From: GCA-2746605 sp963710615
Lineage (GTDB): Bacteria > Bacteroidota > Ignavibacteria > Ignavibacteriales > Melioribacteraceae
Assembly (NCBI GenBank): GCA_963710615.1
Contig: CAVQBF010000005.1
Coordinates: forward strand, 186,001-250,000
DNA: 64,000 nt
Direction of reading: 5' to 3'
Made by a program: the position numbers and the translations under genes. The notes under the pieces were generated by a model, which worked only from the letters and a program-made list of their open reading frames with translations, was not told the DNA's origin and made no database searches. This document shows, one piece after another, positions 1 to 9,628 of the stretch; the stretch's first letter is position 1; the number at the start of each line of letters is the position of its first letter.

Positions 1-30
1 AAATAATATTTAATATGTCACACTAAATTT

Positions 31-1240
31 ATGCTAAAACTGATCCTATTTTTTGTTTCTCTAAACATTACTTTTGCTTCGGAACCGGTAATTAAAAGTC
101 TACAATATTTTGCTAATAATAGAATTTCCAAACTTCCCGTATTAAACATCAATTCAAATAATCGTTTAACAATTGAATTCGATATAGAAGCAGAAACTGA
201 ACCGAACTTTAATATTCGTTTTCAGTTTTGTGATGCTGAGTGGGAGCCTTACGATAATTTACTGCTTGAAGGCATTGGTGAAAATGTAGCGTATAATATT
301 GATATTGAAAGACTACCAATAACTACGGAGGGAGCACAATATTCTGTCTCTGAAGCAATTCCCAAATCAAAATGTAAAATTTAATAACAGCGGCAAATGG
401 ATGTTTTTTATTACTGATTCATTTGATGAGGAAATAATTTACGATTATGGAAAGTTCTATGTAGTAGAGAATATTGTGAAATTAAATTCAAGTATTCAGG
501 ATTGGAGGAGAGAGGGAAGAGTTTCATCAAATAATGCTAATGATAGAGTGCTTAATTTCAAGGTTAATTTTGATTTGCCGGATTCACTTATTCCGTTTAG
601 AGTTGAGCAGATTGAATTGGTAAAAAATCTTGAAGTTGAATATCCAATTAAACTTGAGAAAGATGCCTTTGCAGAAAACAGAATTTATGAGTGGAACGGG
701 GCAAATAAATTTGAATTCGGACTTAGAGATTTACAGCCAGGCAATGAATATAGGAGCACTAATTTAAAAGACCACAACCAATATCAATATCCAATTACTC
801 GCGCTCAATTCGATGGCATAGAGTATTCAAGATTCTATAAGTTAGGCTCAAAAGACATGAACGGTGGTTTCCTGTTGATGGATAAAAAAAATATTTATTC
901 AGATTATTTGATTACGAAATTTCAATTTAAGCCGCCTGATCCAATCAATGAAGATATTTTTATTGTTGGCTCATTCACAAATTGGGAAGTTTTACCCTGG
1001 TTTAAAATGGAGAAAGAAAATGATCTTTATTCTATAAGCATAGAGCTTAAAAGAGGAGTTTATGATTATCAGTATGTTACCGGACTAATTGTGGATGAAT
1101 TAGTAACACAAATTGATTGGCGTATTTTTGAAGGAAATTTTTGGGACACGGAAAATGTTTATTCCATATTTTTATATTATAAAGCTCCTGAAAAAGGTGA
1201 GTATGATAAAATAATTGGTTTTAAGCAAATTGTGAGATAA
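31..1240 (+). pseudogene. DUF5103 type IX secretion plug-type protein, interrupted by a frame change
   Basis: Two reading frames together make one DUF5103 (T9SS plug family) protein. The first (31-384) has a signal peptide and the N-terminal beta-sandwich with an FQFCDAEW segment typical of the family. The second is open from about 341 in another frame and continues QFPNQNVKFNNSGKWMFFI without a gap, so the true protein runs to 1240 and ORF finders start it falsely at 401. The late segment FIVGSFTNWE..YDYQYVT is the glycogen-binding-like fold seen in this family. The break lies at about 338-360 and one base would restore it. An in-frame stop at 4-6 supports the ATG at 31. Family members are linked to PorV/SprA in secretion; here that role is inferred. 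It may be a real pseudogene or a sequence error. Confidence 0.75.
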
Positions 1241-1242
1241 TA

Positions 1243-2232
1243 ATGAAAAATCTAAATGTTGGAATAATCGGTACTGGTCATCTTGGCAAAATTCATTCAA
1301 AATTGATGAAAGATGTTACAAGGGCAAATCTTGTTGGTGTTTACGATCTAAACTATGACGTTGCCCAAAGTGTTGCCAAGGAATTGTCAGTAAAAGCTTT
1401 TGAAGACTTAAATGATTTTTTAAAGAATATTGATGCCGTTTCAATAGTTGCAACAACTAGCGCTCATTTTAATTTAATTAAAGAATCACTAAATCAAAAT
1501 GTTCATGTTTTTGTTGAAAAGCCAATTACAAGTACTATCGCTCAAGCAGAAGAAGTTGTAAAATTAGCGGATGACAAGGACTTGAAACTTCAAGTAGGTC
1601 ATATTGAAAGATTTAATGCTGCACTTCTAAGCTTAGAAAAATATCATCTTGATCCAAAATTTATTCAGACGGACAGACTAGCTCAATTTAATCCTAGAGG
1701 AACAGATGTTGCAGTAGTTTTAGATTTAATGATACACGATATTGATATTATTTTAAGTCTGATTAAAAGTAAAGTTAAAGAAGTTAGAGCAAGCGGAGTA
1801 GCAGTAGTTTCCGATAATTTGGATATTGCAAACGCAAGAATTGAATTTGAAAATGGTGCAGTGGCAAATGTAACTGCAAGTAGAATTTCCCAGAAAAAAA
1901 TGAGAAAGATGAGAATGTTTCAACGGGATTCCTATATTTCCGTTGACTTTGATTCTGGTGTTTCAGAAGTTTTCCGATTAATTTCACCGAATGATATGAA
2001 TGTGGAACATTTTTTATCCTTCGGGGAAATTGGTATTGGTGACCATAAAAAATCAGTCATTTATGAACAACCGGAAGTAAAAGAAGTAAACGCACTTAAA
2101 CATGAGCTTCAGTTGTTTGTTAATGCTGTCCTAGACAATAAGAAACCAGTAGTCAGTGGAGATGACGGATTGCGTGCGTTAAGAGTAGCGGATTTAATTT
2201 TAGAAAAAATAGAGGAGTCTAAAATAACTTGA
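1243..2232 (+). CDS. Gfo/Idh/MocA-family NAD(P)-dependent oxidoreductase
   Basis: 329 aa. A Rossmann nucleotide-binding site is at the N-terminus (GIIGTGHLGKIHS, residues about 7-19), and the family's EKP motif follows (VFVEKPITS, about residue 90), which carries the lysine near the nicotinamide. The C-terminal half is the usual alpha/beta substrate domain with a MIHDIDI segment where the family keeps its catalytic histidine/aspartate. Family members oxidise or reduce sugar derivatives, often nucleotide sugars used for surface glycans; the substrate cannot be told here. It starts 3 bases after the previous gene and overlaps the next gene by 4 bases, so it is probably cotranscribed with both. 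Confidence 0.85.
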   Translation: MKNLNVGIIGTGHLGKIHSKLMKDVTRANLVGVYDLNYDVAQSVAKELSVKAFEDLNDFLKNIDAVSIVATTSAHFNLIKESLNQNVHVFVEKPITSTIAQAEEVVKLADDKDLKLQVGHIERFNAALLSLEKYHLDPKFIQTDRLAQFNPRGTDVAVVLDLMIHDIDIILSLIKSKVKEVRASGVAVVSDNLDIANARIEFENGAVANVTASRISQKKMRKMRMFQRDSYISVDFDSGVSEVFRLISPNDMNVEHFLSFGEIGIGDHKKSVIYEQPEVKEVNALKHELQLFVNAVLDNKKPVVSGDDGLRALRVADLILEKIEESKIT

Positions 2233-2831
2233 GAAAGAAAATAATAATTATTGCAGTTTTTATTACTTCATTTTTAGCATCATGCGGAGTTTACAATTCT
2301 TTAATGAATTTGTCCAAGTTAAAATTTAAGCTTGGTTCAGTAAATAATTTTAAAGTCGCCGGTATCTCAATTGATAATAAAACCAAATTAAGTGACTTTG
2401 GGACTATGGATATCGTTAATCTCACTTCAAAAGTTATGAGTGGAGATTTTCCCGTTTCATTTACGGTAAATGTTCTAGCCCAAAATCCAAATAAATCATC
2501 TGGATCGAACATTTCTGATATTTCATTGGAGTCATTCCCATGGACATTATATATCAATGATAAAAAGACAATTTCAGGTAATATTTCCAATCCTGTAAAA
2601 GTCCCTGCAGTTGAAAACGCAATTACAATTCCTTTAGAAATGGGCTTAGACTTAAAGGAATTTTTTGCCGGTGATGGATTGAACGAGTTAATAAATCTTG
2701 CATTAAATCTTGGCGGGGCAAAAGGTTCCCCATCTAATTTGAAGATTATTGCAGAACCAGTTCTTGGAACTTCCCTTGGCAATATGAGTTATCCGAATCC
2801 TATAACAATTATAGATAACACTTTTAATTAA
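2229..2831 (+). CDS. Lipoprotein, possibly with a LEA14-like domain
   Basis: 200 aa, starting at TTG and overlapping the previous stop (TTGA). A lysine-rich start, hydrophobic stretch and lipobox FLASC (Cys at about residue 19) mark it as a lipoprotein. The body, with alternating hydrophobic strands and a V.AQNPN segment followed by W.LYIND, resembles LEA14 / water-stress domains, in which an NPN segment begins a beta-sandwich; this match is by eye and moderate. No catalytic motif is visible. It sits in an apparent operon with the oxidoreductase before it and the ROK kinase 14 bases after it. Function unknown. Confidence 0.7.
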   Translation: MRKKIIIIAVFITSFLASCGVYNSLMNLSKLKFKLGSVNNFKVAGISIDNKTKLSDFGTMDIVNLTSKVMSGDFPVSFTVNVLAQNPNKSSGSNISDISLESFPWTLYINDKKTISGNISNPVKVPAVENAITIPLEMGLDLKEFFAGDGLNELINLALNLGGAKGSPSNLKIIAEPVLGTSLGNMSYPNPITIIDNTFN

Positions 2832-2845
2832 AAGGACAATAGTAT

Positions 2846-3799
2846 ATGAAACTAAACTATGCAATTGGAGTTGATTTAGGTGGAACAAAGATTAAGCTTG
2901 GAATTGTAACATCAGAAGGGGAAATTGTAAAGAAAACTGCCATACCAACTTTAGCAGAAGAAGGAGCCGAAAAATCAATAAATCAAATTAAAATTGGCAT
3001 TGCACAGTTAATTAAAGGAAACAAAAAGAAAATAAATGGGATTGGTATAGGTGCACCAGGCGTTGTTTCCTTAAAAAAAGGGACAGTGGAAAATCCTCCC
3101 AACCTTCCTGGATGGGGAAGAGTTCATCTTGGTAAAATTATTGGTAAGGAATTCTCAATTCCAACATTTGTTGAAAACGATGCTAACGCAGCAGCAATTG
3201 GTGAGTTTATTTATGGTGCTGGCAAAAAATTAGATAGCTTTATAATGGTTACTCTGGGCACAGGTGTTGGGGGTGGAATAATTTATAATAAAAAATTATT
3301 CCGAGGTGATTTTGGCGCGGCAGGTGAAATTGGACATACCTCAATTGATTACAGAGGACCGAAATGTAAGTGCGGCTCATATGGATGTCTTGAAGCATAT
3401 TTAGGGAATAATTATATAATAGAAAATGTAAAAAAAGAGTTAGAAGGGAACAAAGATTCTAAAATAATTGAGTTGATATGTAATGATCTTAGTAATCTTA
3501 GTCCAAAAATTATTCATGAAGCTTCAGTTTTAGGGGATGAGTTTTCAAAAAATGTAATTAAAGATTTGGGAAATAAGCTTGGATACGGACTTGCATCAAT
3601 TGTAAATGTTATGGATATCAGTAATATTTTAATTGGTGGGGGTGTTGGCGGGTTTGGTAAACCTTTATTTGATGCAATAAAAGAAGGACTTGGTTCAAGA
3701 GTATTAACATCACTCAAACAAAGAATTAAAGTTAAACCAGCGAGCTTAAAAAATAATGCTGGTGTGAAGGGAGCTGCTTCCCTAGTCTTTTATTCCTAA
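2846..3799 (+). CDS. ROK-family sugar kinase (glucokinase-like)
   Basis: 317 aa, full length for the family. The N-terminal phosphate loop GVDLGGTKIKLGIV (residues about 8-21) binds ATP. FVENDANAAAIGE carries the catalytic aspartate. The ROK signature follows: GEIGHTSID with the zinc-binding histidine, then CKCGSYGCLEAY with the CxCGxxGCxE zinc-binding cysteines. These residues are all intact, so an active kinase for glucose, ManNAc or a related sugar is likely; the exact sugar is not decided by the sequence. It is the last gene of the 1.2-3.8 kb group; a 212-base gap follows with no recognisable feature. Confidence 0.9.
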   Translation: MKLNYAIGVDLGGTKIKLGIVTSEGEIVKKTAIPTLAEEGAEKSINQIKIGIAQLIKGNKKKINGIGIGAPGVVSLKKGTVENPPNLPGWGRVHLGKIIGKEFSIPTFVENDANAAAIGEFIYGAGKKLDSFIMVTLGTGVGGGIIYNKKLFRGDFGAAGEIGHTSIDYRGPKCKCGSYGCLEAYLGNNYIIENVKKELEGNKDSKIIELICNDLSNLSPKIIHEASVLGDEFSKNVIKDLGNKLGYGLASIVNVMDISNILIGGGVGGFGKPLFDAIKEGLGSRVLTSLKQRIKVKPASLKNNAGVKGAASLVFYS

Positions 3800-4011
3800 C
3801 TTAGTTAATGTTTAATAATATTGATTAAATTAAAATTTCTGTTTTCTTTAACTATATTTCTCTTATGTTATTGACAAGGATTCCAGAATGGCTATTCCAA
3901 TTTTTCAATGTGTCGGACTCACTAAATTATAAACTTTGATTTGTTTAAATATTCAATTTTACATTGGATTACTTGCGCCGTTGTTAGATTTAGTATTTTA
4001 TATTTACTTTA

Positions 4012-6609
4012 ATGAATAAATTCATCACTTTAATATTGTTTTCAATCACTTCAATACTTGCCCAACAGGTTATTCAAGATTCATTAAGAATTCCGAGTAT
4101 ACCTGATTCACTAATCCAGAACCTTAACAAATCTATTGAATCTGATTCACTAAAGAAAAAGACATTTGATGTTGATGAGGTAATTACCAGCACAGCAACC
4201 GACTCAATAAAATTTGACTTAACTAAAAAACAAATGCATATTTTTGGAACGGGTGAACTTAAGTATAAACAAACAATTTTAAAGGGTGGCAAAATTGATG
4301 TTAATTTTGAAACAAATGAACTTGAAGCGGAAGGGATTATTGATACTAGTGATACAACTACTGTAAGTGGACTTTCTCAAACGCCTGTTCTTACTGAAGG
4401 TGCAGAAAATTATGAAGGGACAAGACTTAAATATAATTTCAAGACGCAGAAGGGATTTATCTCAGCTGCTAAAAACGCAAAAGAAGATCAGCGTTATGAA
4501 GGTAGTGCAGTAAATAAAGTTGATAAAAATACATTCTTCGTAAAAGACGGAGTTTATACAACATGTAAGGAAGATCCTCCACACACACATTTTACAGCCG
4601 AAGAAATGAAGGTAATTCAAAAAGATAAGATTTTTGCTAAGTGGATTTTCATGTATATAGGCGGAGTTCCGGTCCCAATTCCAATTCCATTTGCTGTATT
4701 CCCAAATGAGACAGGAAGAAGATCAGGAATGATTGCCCCAACATATGGTTCAATTGCTAATCGCGGTCAGTATTTTAGAAATTTTGGTTACTTCTTTGCT
4801 ATTAGTGATTATATGGATTTGACATTGAACGGCGATTATTACATGCGAGGCGGCTGGGGTGGAAAAGTAAGATACCGTTATGCAAGCAGATATAATTTCA
4901 GTGGCAATCTTAGCGGGGGCTATTCAAGGATTCTGATAGGAGAAGATGAAGATCCGGATAAGCAGAGAACCACCGATTGGAATATTTCTTTTGCTCATAA
5001 TCAAAATATAACTCCAACGTTAAAATTCGATGCAAATTTAAGATTTCAATCAAGATCATATTTGCAGAATAACAGTACCAGTTATAACGATTTATTGACC
5101 CAAGATATAACATCCAACGCAACATTAAGTAAAAGATGGGATGAATCTGGAAACTCCCTCAATATTAATTATAGTCGTACTCAAAAGTTAGATAGCGTTG
5201 ATATCAGAGAGATTTTGCCGAGTGTTTCATTTAATAAATCTCAATTTTATCCATTTAAGACTTCAACATCCTCCAGAGATGAAAGCTGGTATGAAAAGAT
5301 TGGGATGAGTTACCGCGGTCAATTCACAAACAAAAGAAATAATATTGGCGGTGATCTAGAAATTCGAGGCGGAATTCAACACAATATTTCTGTGAATGCC
5401 TCACCCAAAATTGGTTTCTTTAATTTATCACCTCGTTTTAGTTATGTAGAAAAATGGTATAATAAAAAAACGAAACGAGTTGCGGAAGTTGAGCAGGATT
5501 TTTCCAACTCAAAAATGATTTTGCAATCATTAGCTAGCACAGCTGCAAATGGTTTTACTGAAGAAGATATTTATGATATTAATATGATCAGAACATTTGA
5601 TTTTGGTATATCAACTTCTACAAAGGTTTATGGCACAATGCAGCCGCAAATGCTTGGTGTTGAAGCTTTCAGACACACACTAACTCCCTCAATATCGTAT
5701 AGTTACCGTCCCGATTTTTCCGAAAAAAAATGGGGCTATTATGAAACTTATCAAAATGCGGATGGAACCTTTGAGGAATATGACCCATATTCTAGAGAAG
5801 TCTTTGGTGGTGTGTCAGCAGGTGAATCTCAAAGTGTAAACTTCTCTATCGGAAATGTATTTGAGATGAAAACAATGAAAGATCCTACTGATACTACTTC
5901 AGAATCTCAAAAAATTACATTATTAAATTTAGATTTATCAACCGGATATAATTTTGCTGCCGATAGTCTTAATCTTTCTGATTTAAGAGTTAGTTATAGA
6001 ACTAAGATTGGAAACATACTTAATTTTAACGGTTCCTCATCATATACTTTTTATGATTATAACGAGAATGGCAGAAGGATTAACACATATCTTGCAGATA
6101 TGGGTAAAGGGCTTTTTAGATTAACCAATTTAAATTTCTCCATATCTACGACCCTATCCGGTGAAAAGCTAAAAGGTGAGGAAAGAACCGGAAAACCGGA
6201 TGAAGATGATGAAGAGTATGGCGCATTTAAAGAACAAGATTATGTTCGTTTGTATGAAGAAGAAGAGAATGACTTCTCAATCCCTTGGAATTTGAGCTTA
6301 AACTATAATTATAATTTTTCTAAACCAACCAATGAAAAGGGAATTATTAGTTCCAATTTGGGTGTAAATCTAGGTTTTAATCTAGCAACTAATTGGAAGA
6401 TAGGGGTCAGAGGGAACTACGATTTTCAGAGGGAAGAGTTTTCCGCACCGCAAGTTTCTGTTTATCGTGACTTAGAATGCTGGGAAATGAATTTTAGCTG
6501 GAATCCATTAGGAAGTTATACCGGGTTCAGATTTGAAGTTAGAATGAAAGCCCCGGAATTAAGGGACGTTAAGGTAACAAGAAGGCGAGGTATTTACACG
6601 GGAAGATAA
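4012..6609 (+). CDS. lptD: LPS-assembly protein LptD-like outer-membrane protein
   Basis: 865 aa with a signal peptide ending near residue 17 (SILAQQ). Residues about 50-160 form an OstA/LptA-like jellyroll domain (KKQMHIFGTGELKYKQ..KGGKIDVNFETNELEAEG), and the remainder is a large beta-barrel with alternating aromatic strands. The segment around FMYIGGVPVPIPIPFAVFP and GRRSGMIAPTYG (residues about 212-245) is the typical LptD domain junction. It would insert lipopolysaccharide into the outer leaflet with LptE. The cysteines that form disulfides in E. coli LptD are not obvious, as is usual for this group. Monocistronic in appearance, with a 59-base gap to the next gene. Confidence 0.85.
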   Translation: MNKFITLILFSITSILAQQVIQDSLRIPSIPDSLIQNLNKSIESDSLKKKTFDVDEVITSTATDSIKFDLTKKQMHIFGTGELKYKQTILKGGKIDVNFETNELEAEGIIDTSDTTTVSGLSQTPVLTEGAENYEGTRLKYNFKTQKGFISAAKNAKEDQRYEGSAVNKVDKNTFFVKDGVYTTCKEDPPHTHFTAEEMKVIQKDKIFAKWIFMYIGGVPVPIPIPFAVFPNETGRRSGMIAPTYGSIANRGQYFRNFGYFFAISDYMDLTLNGDYYMRGGWGGKVRYRYASRYNFSGNLSGGYSRILIGEDEDPDKQRTTDWNISFAHNQNITPTLKFDANLRFQSRSYLQNNSTSYNDLLTQDITSNATLSKRWDESGNSLNINYSRTQKLDSVDIREILPSVSFNKSQFYPFKTSTSSRDESWYEKIGMSYRGQFTNKRNNIGGDLEIRGGIQHNISVNASPKIGFFNLSPRFSYVEKWYNKKTKRVAEVEQDFSNSKMILQSLASTAANGFTEEDIYDINMIRTFDFGISTSTKVYGTMQPQMLGVEAFRHTLTPSISYSYRPDFSEKKWGYYETYQNADGTFEEYDPYSREVFGGVSAGESQSVNFSIGNVFEMKTMKDPTDTTSESQKITLLNLDLSTGYNFAADSLNLSDLRVSYRTKIGNILNFNGSSSYTFYDYNENGRRINTYLADMGKGLFRLTNLNFSISTTLSGEKLKGEERTGKPDEDDEEYGAFKEQDYVRLYEEEENDFSIPWNLSLNYNYNFSKPTNEKGIISSNLGVNLGFNLATNWKIGVRGNYDFQREEFSAPQVSVYRDLECWEMNFSWNPLGSYTGFRFEVRMKAPELRDVKVTRRRGIYTGR

Positions 6610-6668
6610 TAATTATTAATAATCAAAATGTATATTTTATATTCCGCAAAAAAATTAATAGTTAATCC

Positions 6669-7124
6669 ATGATAAAGAAGTATATAATTGATGGCAATAA
6701 CTTAATTGGAAAAATAAGTGAACTTTGGGTATTACAGCAAAAAGATCGACAGTTATCAAGAATCAAGCTGGTAAAATATCTCGATCAATACTTTGCAAAT
6801 AAAAATGTTAAAGTCTCGCTTCATTTAGATGGATATGCCGCTGATCCAATACCCTCCAGTAAAGTAAAAATAAATTACTCAGATAATAAAACTGCCGACA
6901 GTAAAATTAAAAAGGAGATTGATAATTCCAAGAATCCAAAAGTACTTCTTGTTGTAAGTTCAGATCATTCAGTGCAGAATTATGCCAAAGTAAATAGCTG
7001 TACTGTTTTAAGCAGCGAAGATTTTAATAAAATGTTGAAGGATAAGAAATCCAAAAAATCTGAAGATGACATTGCAAAGTCAATAAGTAACGATGAGATT
7101 AAAAAAATTTTTGGCGTTGATTAA
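6669..7124 (+). CDS. YacP-like NYN-domain ribonuclease
   Basis: 151 aa. The N-terminus YIIDGNNLIGK carries the first conserved aspartate and asparagine of NYN/PIN-like nucleases, and VLLVVSSDHSVQNYAKVNSC supplies the second acidic cluster (SSD). The family includes B. subtilis Rae1/YacP, a ribosome-associated endoribonuclease, but the cellular target here is unknown. The C-terminus is lysine-rich and acidic (KKSKKSEDD). Its stop codon shares bases with the stop of the convergent amidase gene (7121-7124). Confidence 0.8.
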   Translation: MIKKYIIDGNNLIGKISELWVLQQKDRQLSRIKLVKYLDQYFANKNVKVSLHLDGYAADPIPSSKVKINYSDNKTADSKIKKEIDNSKNPKVLLVVSSDHSVQNYAKVNSCTVLSSEDFNKMLKDKKSKKSEDDIAKSISNDEIKKIFGVD

Positions 7125-7882
7125 ATCAGCTTCATATCATTCAAAAAACCTAATCTATCACGAATATCTTTAACATAGTCAAAATCAATATCTGCAGTTA
7201 TTATTCTCTCATCATTTTCTACAAGAATAATTTCTTCACCCATTGGGTTGAAAATGGCTGAACAACCATTATATTCCTGAAATGGATCCATACCAACACG
7301 ATTAACTCCAATCATAAAACACTGGTTCTCAATAGCTCTAGCTTTAAGCAGTGTTTTCCAATGATCAATTCGCTTTACAGGCCAATTAGCAATGTTTATA
7401 ATTAATTCAGCTTTTTCCTTTGCATAGTTTCTGTATAATTCTGGGAATCTCAGATCGTAACAAATTGACAAGCCGATTTTATAATTATCATACTTTGAAA
7501 TAACCGGATATTTACTGCTTGTGTAATTCTTATTCTCTTCGGCCAAGGTGAATGGATGAATCTTTCTGTAAACTGCCTTTATTAAACCATTTGAATCGAA
7601 ATGAAATAATGAGTTGTAAAGCTTAGAACCGTCTTTCTCAATTATTCCGCAAACTATATCTTTTTTGATTGATTCAGAAAGTTCAATAAAAAATTTCATT
7701 CCAATTCCATCAATCTCCTCTGCATTTTGTTTGGAATTCATAGTAAAACCGGTAAGAGTTAATTCAGGGAATACAATCAATGAAGTTTCGCTGTCAACTT
7801 CTTTTATCAATTTCTTAATCTTGCTTATATTTTCATTTTTTGATTCCCAAACTGGAGCGTATTGAACTAATGCTATCTTCAT
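7121..7882 (-). CDS. Carbon-nitrogen hydrolase (omega-amidase/YafV-like)
   Basis: 253 aa. The nitrilase-superfamily catalytic triad is complete: E40 in VFPELTLTGF, K107 in YRKIHPF and C141 in LSICYDLRFPELY. The size and the CYDLRFPELYR segment match the Nit2/YafV omega-amidases, which hydrolyse alpha-ketoglutaramate or related amides and serve metabolite repair. The exact substrate is inferred from family. Convergent with the NYN nuclease gene, and divergent from the SpmA-SpmB-type gene across 111 bases that must hold both promoters. Confidence 0.85.
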   Translation of the reverse strand: MKIALVQYAPVWESKNENISKIKKLIKEVDSETSLIVFPELTLTGFTMNSKQNAEEIDGIGMKFFIELSESIKKDIVCGIIEKDGSKLYNSLFHFDSNGLIKAVYRKIHPFTLAEENKNYTSSKYPVISKYDNYKIGLSICYDLRFPELYRNYAKEKAELIINIANWPVKRIDHWKTLLKARAIENQCFMIGVNRVGMDPFQEYNGCSAIFNPMGEEIILVENDERIITADIDFDYVKDIRDRLGFLNDMKLI

Positions 7883-7993
7883 TGAATTCTCAATAATTAT
7901 GTATTCTAGAAAAATCCTTATGTAGATTAGATAAAGAATTTATAACTTGTAATACAAAATTCAATTTTTCTTCTCTAAAATCAAGGAGTTATA

Positions 7994-9625
7994 ATGCTGA
8001 ATTATGTCTGGTTGGGTCTGTTGATTCTTGGAATTGGAGTAGCCATTTCTACCGATTTAATTGACAAAAGTAATAATAAGTATCAAAATGGAAATGAACT
8101 TCCAGTTGAAATTGTTTTGGAAGATTCTGTTGATGAGTTCATAAGTAAAAGTTATGATGCTAAACTTATAGTTAATAAAGAAGAATTCAATAGATTTTAC
8201 GATGCTGCAGTAAATAAAAATATCGAACAATCTGCAAAAATTACTTTTGATAAAGAGAAGAATAAATATCTACTTTTTTTTAATGTTAATGAGAATTCCC
8301 CAAAGCTTTGGCAGGAGATGGCAACAATCTCTGGCAAAGAAAAAGACTTGACCGGAGAAGCATTTATTAAGGGACGGAAAAGTCCTTGGATTTTTTCAGG
8401 CACAATAGTTTTAGAAGATATTGAATTTGCCAAAATGAAGGAAGTAACTAATTCTGCATTGGATTATGCAGGAATAGCAGTTGAAATTGCGATTGGATTA
8501 ATTGGCATAATGGCTCTTTGGCTTGGTGTTATGAAAGTAGCCGAAGATGCCGGACTAATTAAAATAATTGCCAATGCAATGAGACCATTAACTAAATTTC
8601 TTTTCCCTGAAGTTCCTCAAGATCATCCGGCCATGGGGGCAATGATTATGAATATGGCAGCAAACATGCTTGGTTTGGGTAATGCTGCAACTCCATTCGG
8701 TCTAAAAGCAATGGAGGAGCTTGATAAATTAAATCCTAACAAAGGAGTAGCTACAAATGCAATGTGCACTTTCCTTGCCGTAAATACTGCCGGTTTAACT
8801 TTAATACCAGCAACGGCGATTGCAATTCGTGCAGCTTCAGGGAGCAGTGATCCTGCTATCATCATTGGCACAGCAATTTTTGGGGCACTTTGTGCCACAA
8901 CGGTTGGAATAACTGCTACTAAAATTTTAGAGAAGTTTCCCCTTCAAGAGGGTGGAATTGCCGGGTTGATTAGATCAAGCAAAAAGGGGATTATATTTTT
9001 TATTTCTATGGCTCTTTTAATTTTCATTATGGCAGTAACAGGATTAATGACTGCAATCACCTCCTTCTTTAATTTCCTAAATCCAGAACTTTTCAAAAAC
9101 ATAATTCAGATTATTTCTACCCTTGCAATCCCAATGCTTATCTTTATCTTCATTGGGTACGGTGCAATTAAGAAAGTAAAAATATATGAAGTATTTGTCG
9201 AAGGAGCGAAAGAGGGTTTTGATGTAGCTGTAAGAATTATTCCATATCTAGTTGCAATGCTTGTGGCAATTGGAATTTTTAGAGCAGGAGGAGCAATGGA
9301 AATTTTAATATATGCTTTAACTCCGGTTACAAATTTGATTGGTATGCCAGCCGAAGCATTGCCAATGGCAATAATGAGACCGCTTTCAGGTTCTGGTTCA
9401 CTTGGGATTATGGCTGAAATTATCGCTACTCATGGTCCCGATTCGTTTATTGGAATTTTAGTTTCAACCTTCTTTGGAAGTACGGAAACTACTTTTTACG
9501 TTTTGGCTGTTTACTTTGGTGCAGTTAATATTCGGAAAACCAGACATGCATTGGCAGCAGGATTGCTTGCTGATGTTGCTGGAATTATTGGTGCAGTTTT
9601 TATTGTAAATTTATTGTTTGGTTAA
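7994..9625 (+). CDS. SpmA-SpmB fused nucleoside-recognition (Gate) domain membrane protein
   Basis: 543 aa. After a first membrane segment (residues about 3-20) comes an unusual soluble stretch of about 120 residues, then a multi-pass region of two Gate (nucleoside-recognition) domains. The first, with GLGNAATPFGLKAMEEL and NTAGLTLIPATAI, is SpmA-like; the second, with LSGSGSLGIMAEI and FFGSTETTFYVLAVYFG, is SpmB-like. In Bacillus these are two spore-maturation proteins; in non-sporulating bacteria they occur fused and the substrate is unknown. A clear Shine-Dalgarno AAGGAG lies at 7983-7988, 5 bases before the ATG. The next gene starts 3 bases after its stop. Confidence 0.85.
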   Translation: MLNYVWLGLLILGIGVAISTDLIDKSNNKYQNGNELPVEIVLEDSVDEFISKSYDAKLIVNKEEFNRFYDAAVNKNIEQSAKITFDKEKNKYLLFFNVNENSPKLWQEMATISGKEKDLTGEAFIKGRKSPWIFSGTIVLEDIEFAKMKEVTNSALDYAGIAVEIAIGLIGIMALWLGVMKVAEDAGLIKIIANAMRPLTKFLFPEVPQDHPAMGAMIMNMAANMLGLGNAATPFGLKAMEELDKLNPNKGVATNAMCTFLAVNTAGLTLIPATAIAIRAASGSSDPAIIIGTAIFGALCATTVGITATKILEKFPLQEGGIAGLIRSSKKGIIFFISMALLIFIMAVTGLMTAITSFFNFLNPELFKNIIQIISTLAIPMLIFIFIGYGAIKKVKIYEVFVEGAKEGFDVAVRIIPYLVAMLVAIGIFRAGGAMEILIYALTPVTNLIGMPAEALPMAIMRPLSGSGSLGIMAEIIATHGPDSFIGILVSTFFGSTETTFYVLAVYFGAVNIRKTRHALAAGLLADVAGIIGAVFIVNLLFG

Positions 9626-9628
9626 TAT

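Noticed and set aside
31..384. Treating the short frame 31-384 as an independent small secreted protein
   Set aside because: The next frame continues the same DUF5103 family protein without a gap, so it is the front half of one gene.
2291..2782. 163-codon open frame on the minus strand, opposite the lipoprotein gene at 2229-2831
   Set aside because: It mirrors a real gene with a signal peptide and lipobox, has no start signal or recognisable domain, and fits the antisense shadow expected from codon bias.
3800..4011. 212-base gap before lptD, checked for a riboswitch or small gene
   Set aside because: No known riboswitch core, no open frame with a start signal, and no strong hairpin was seen.
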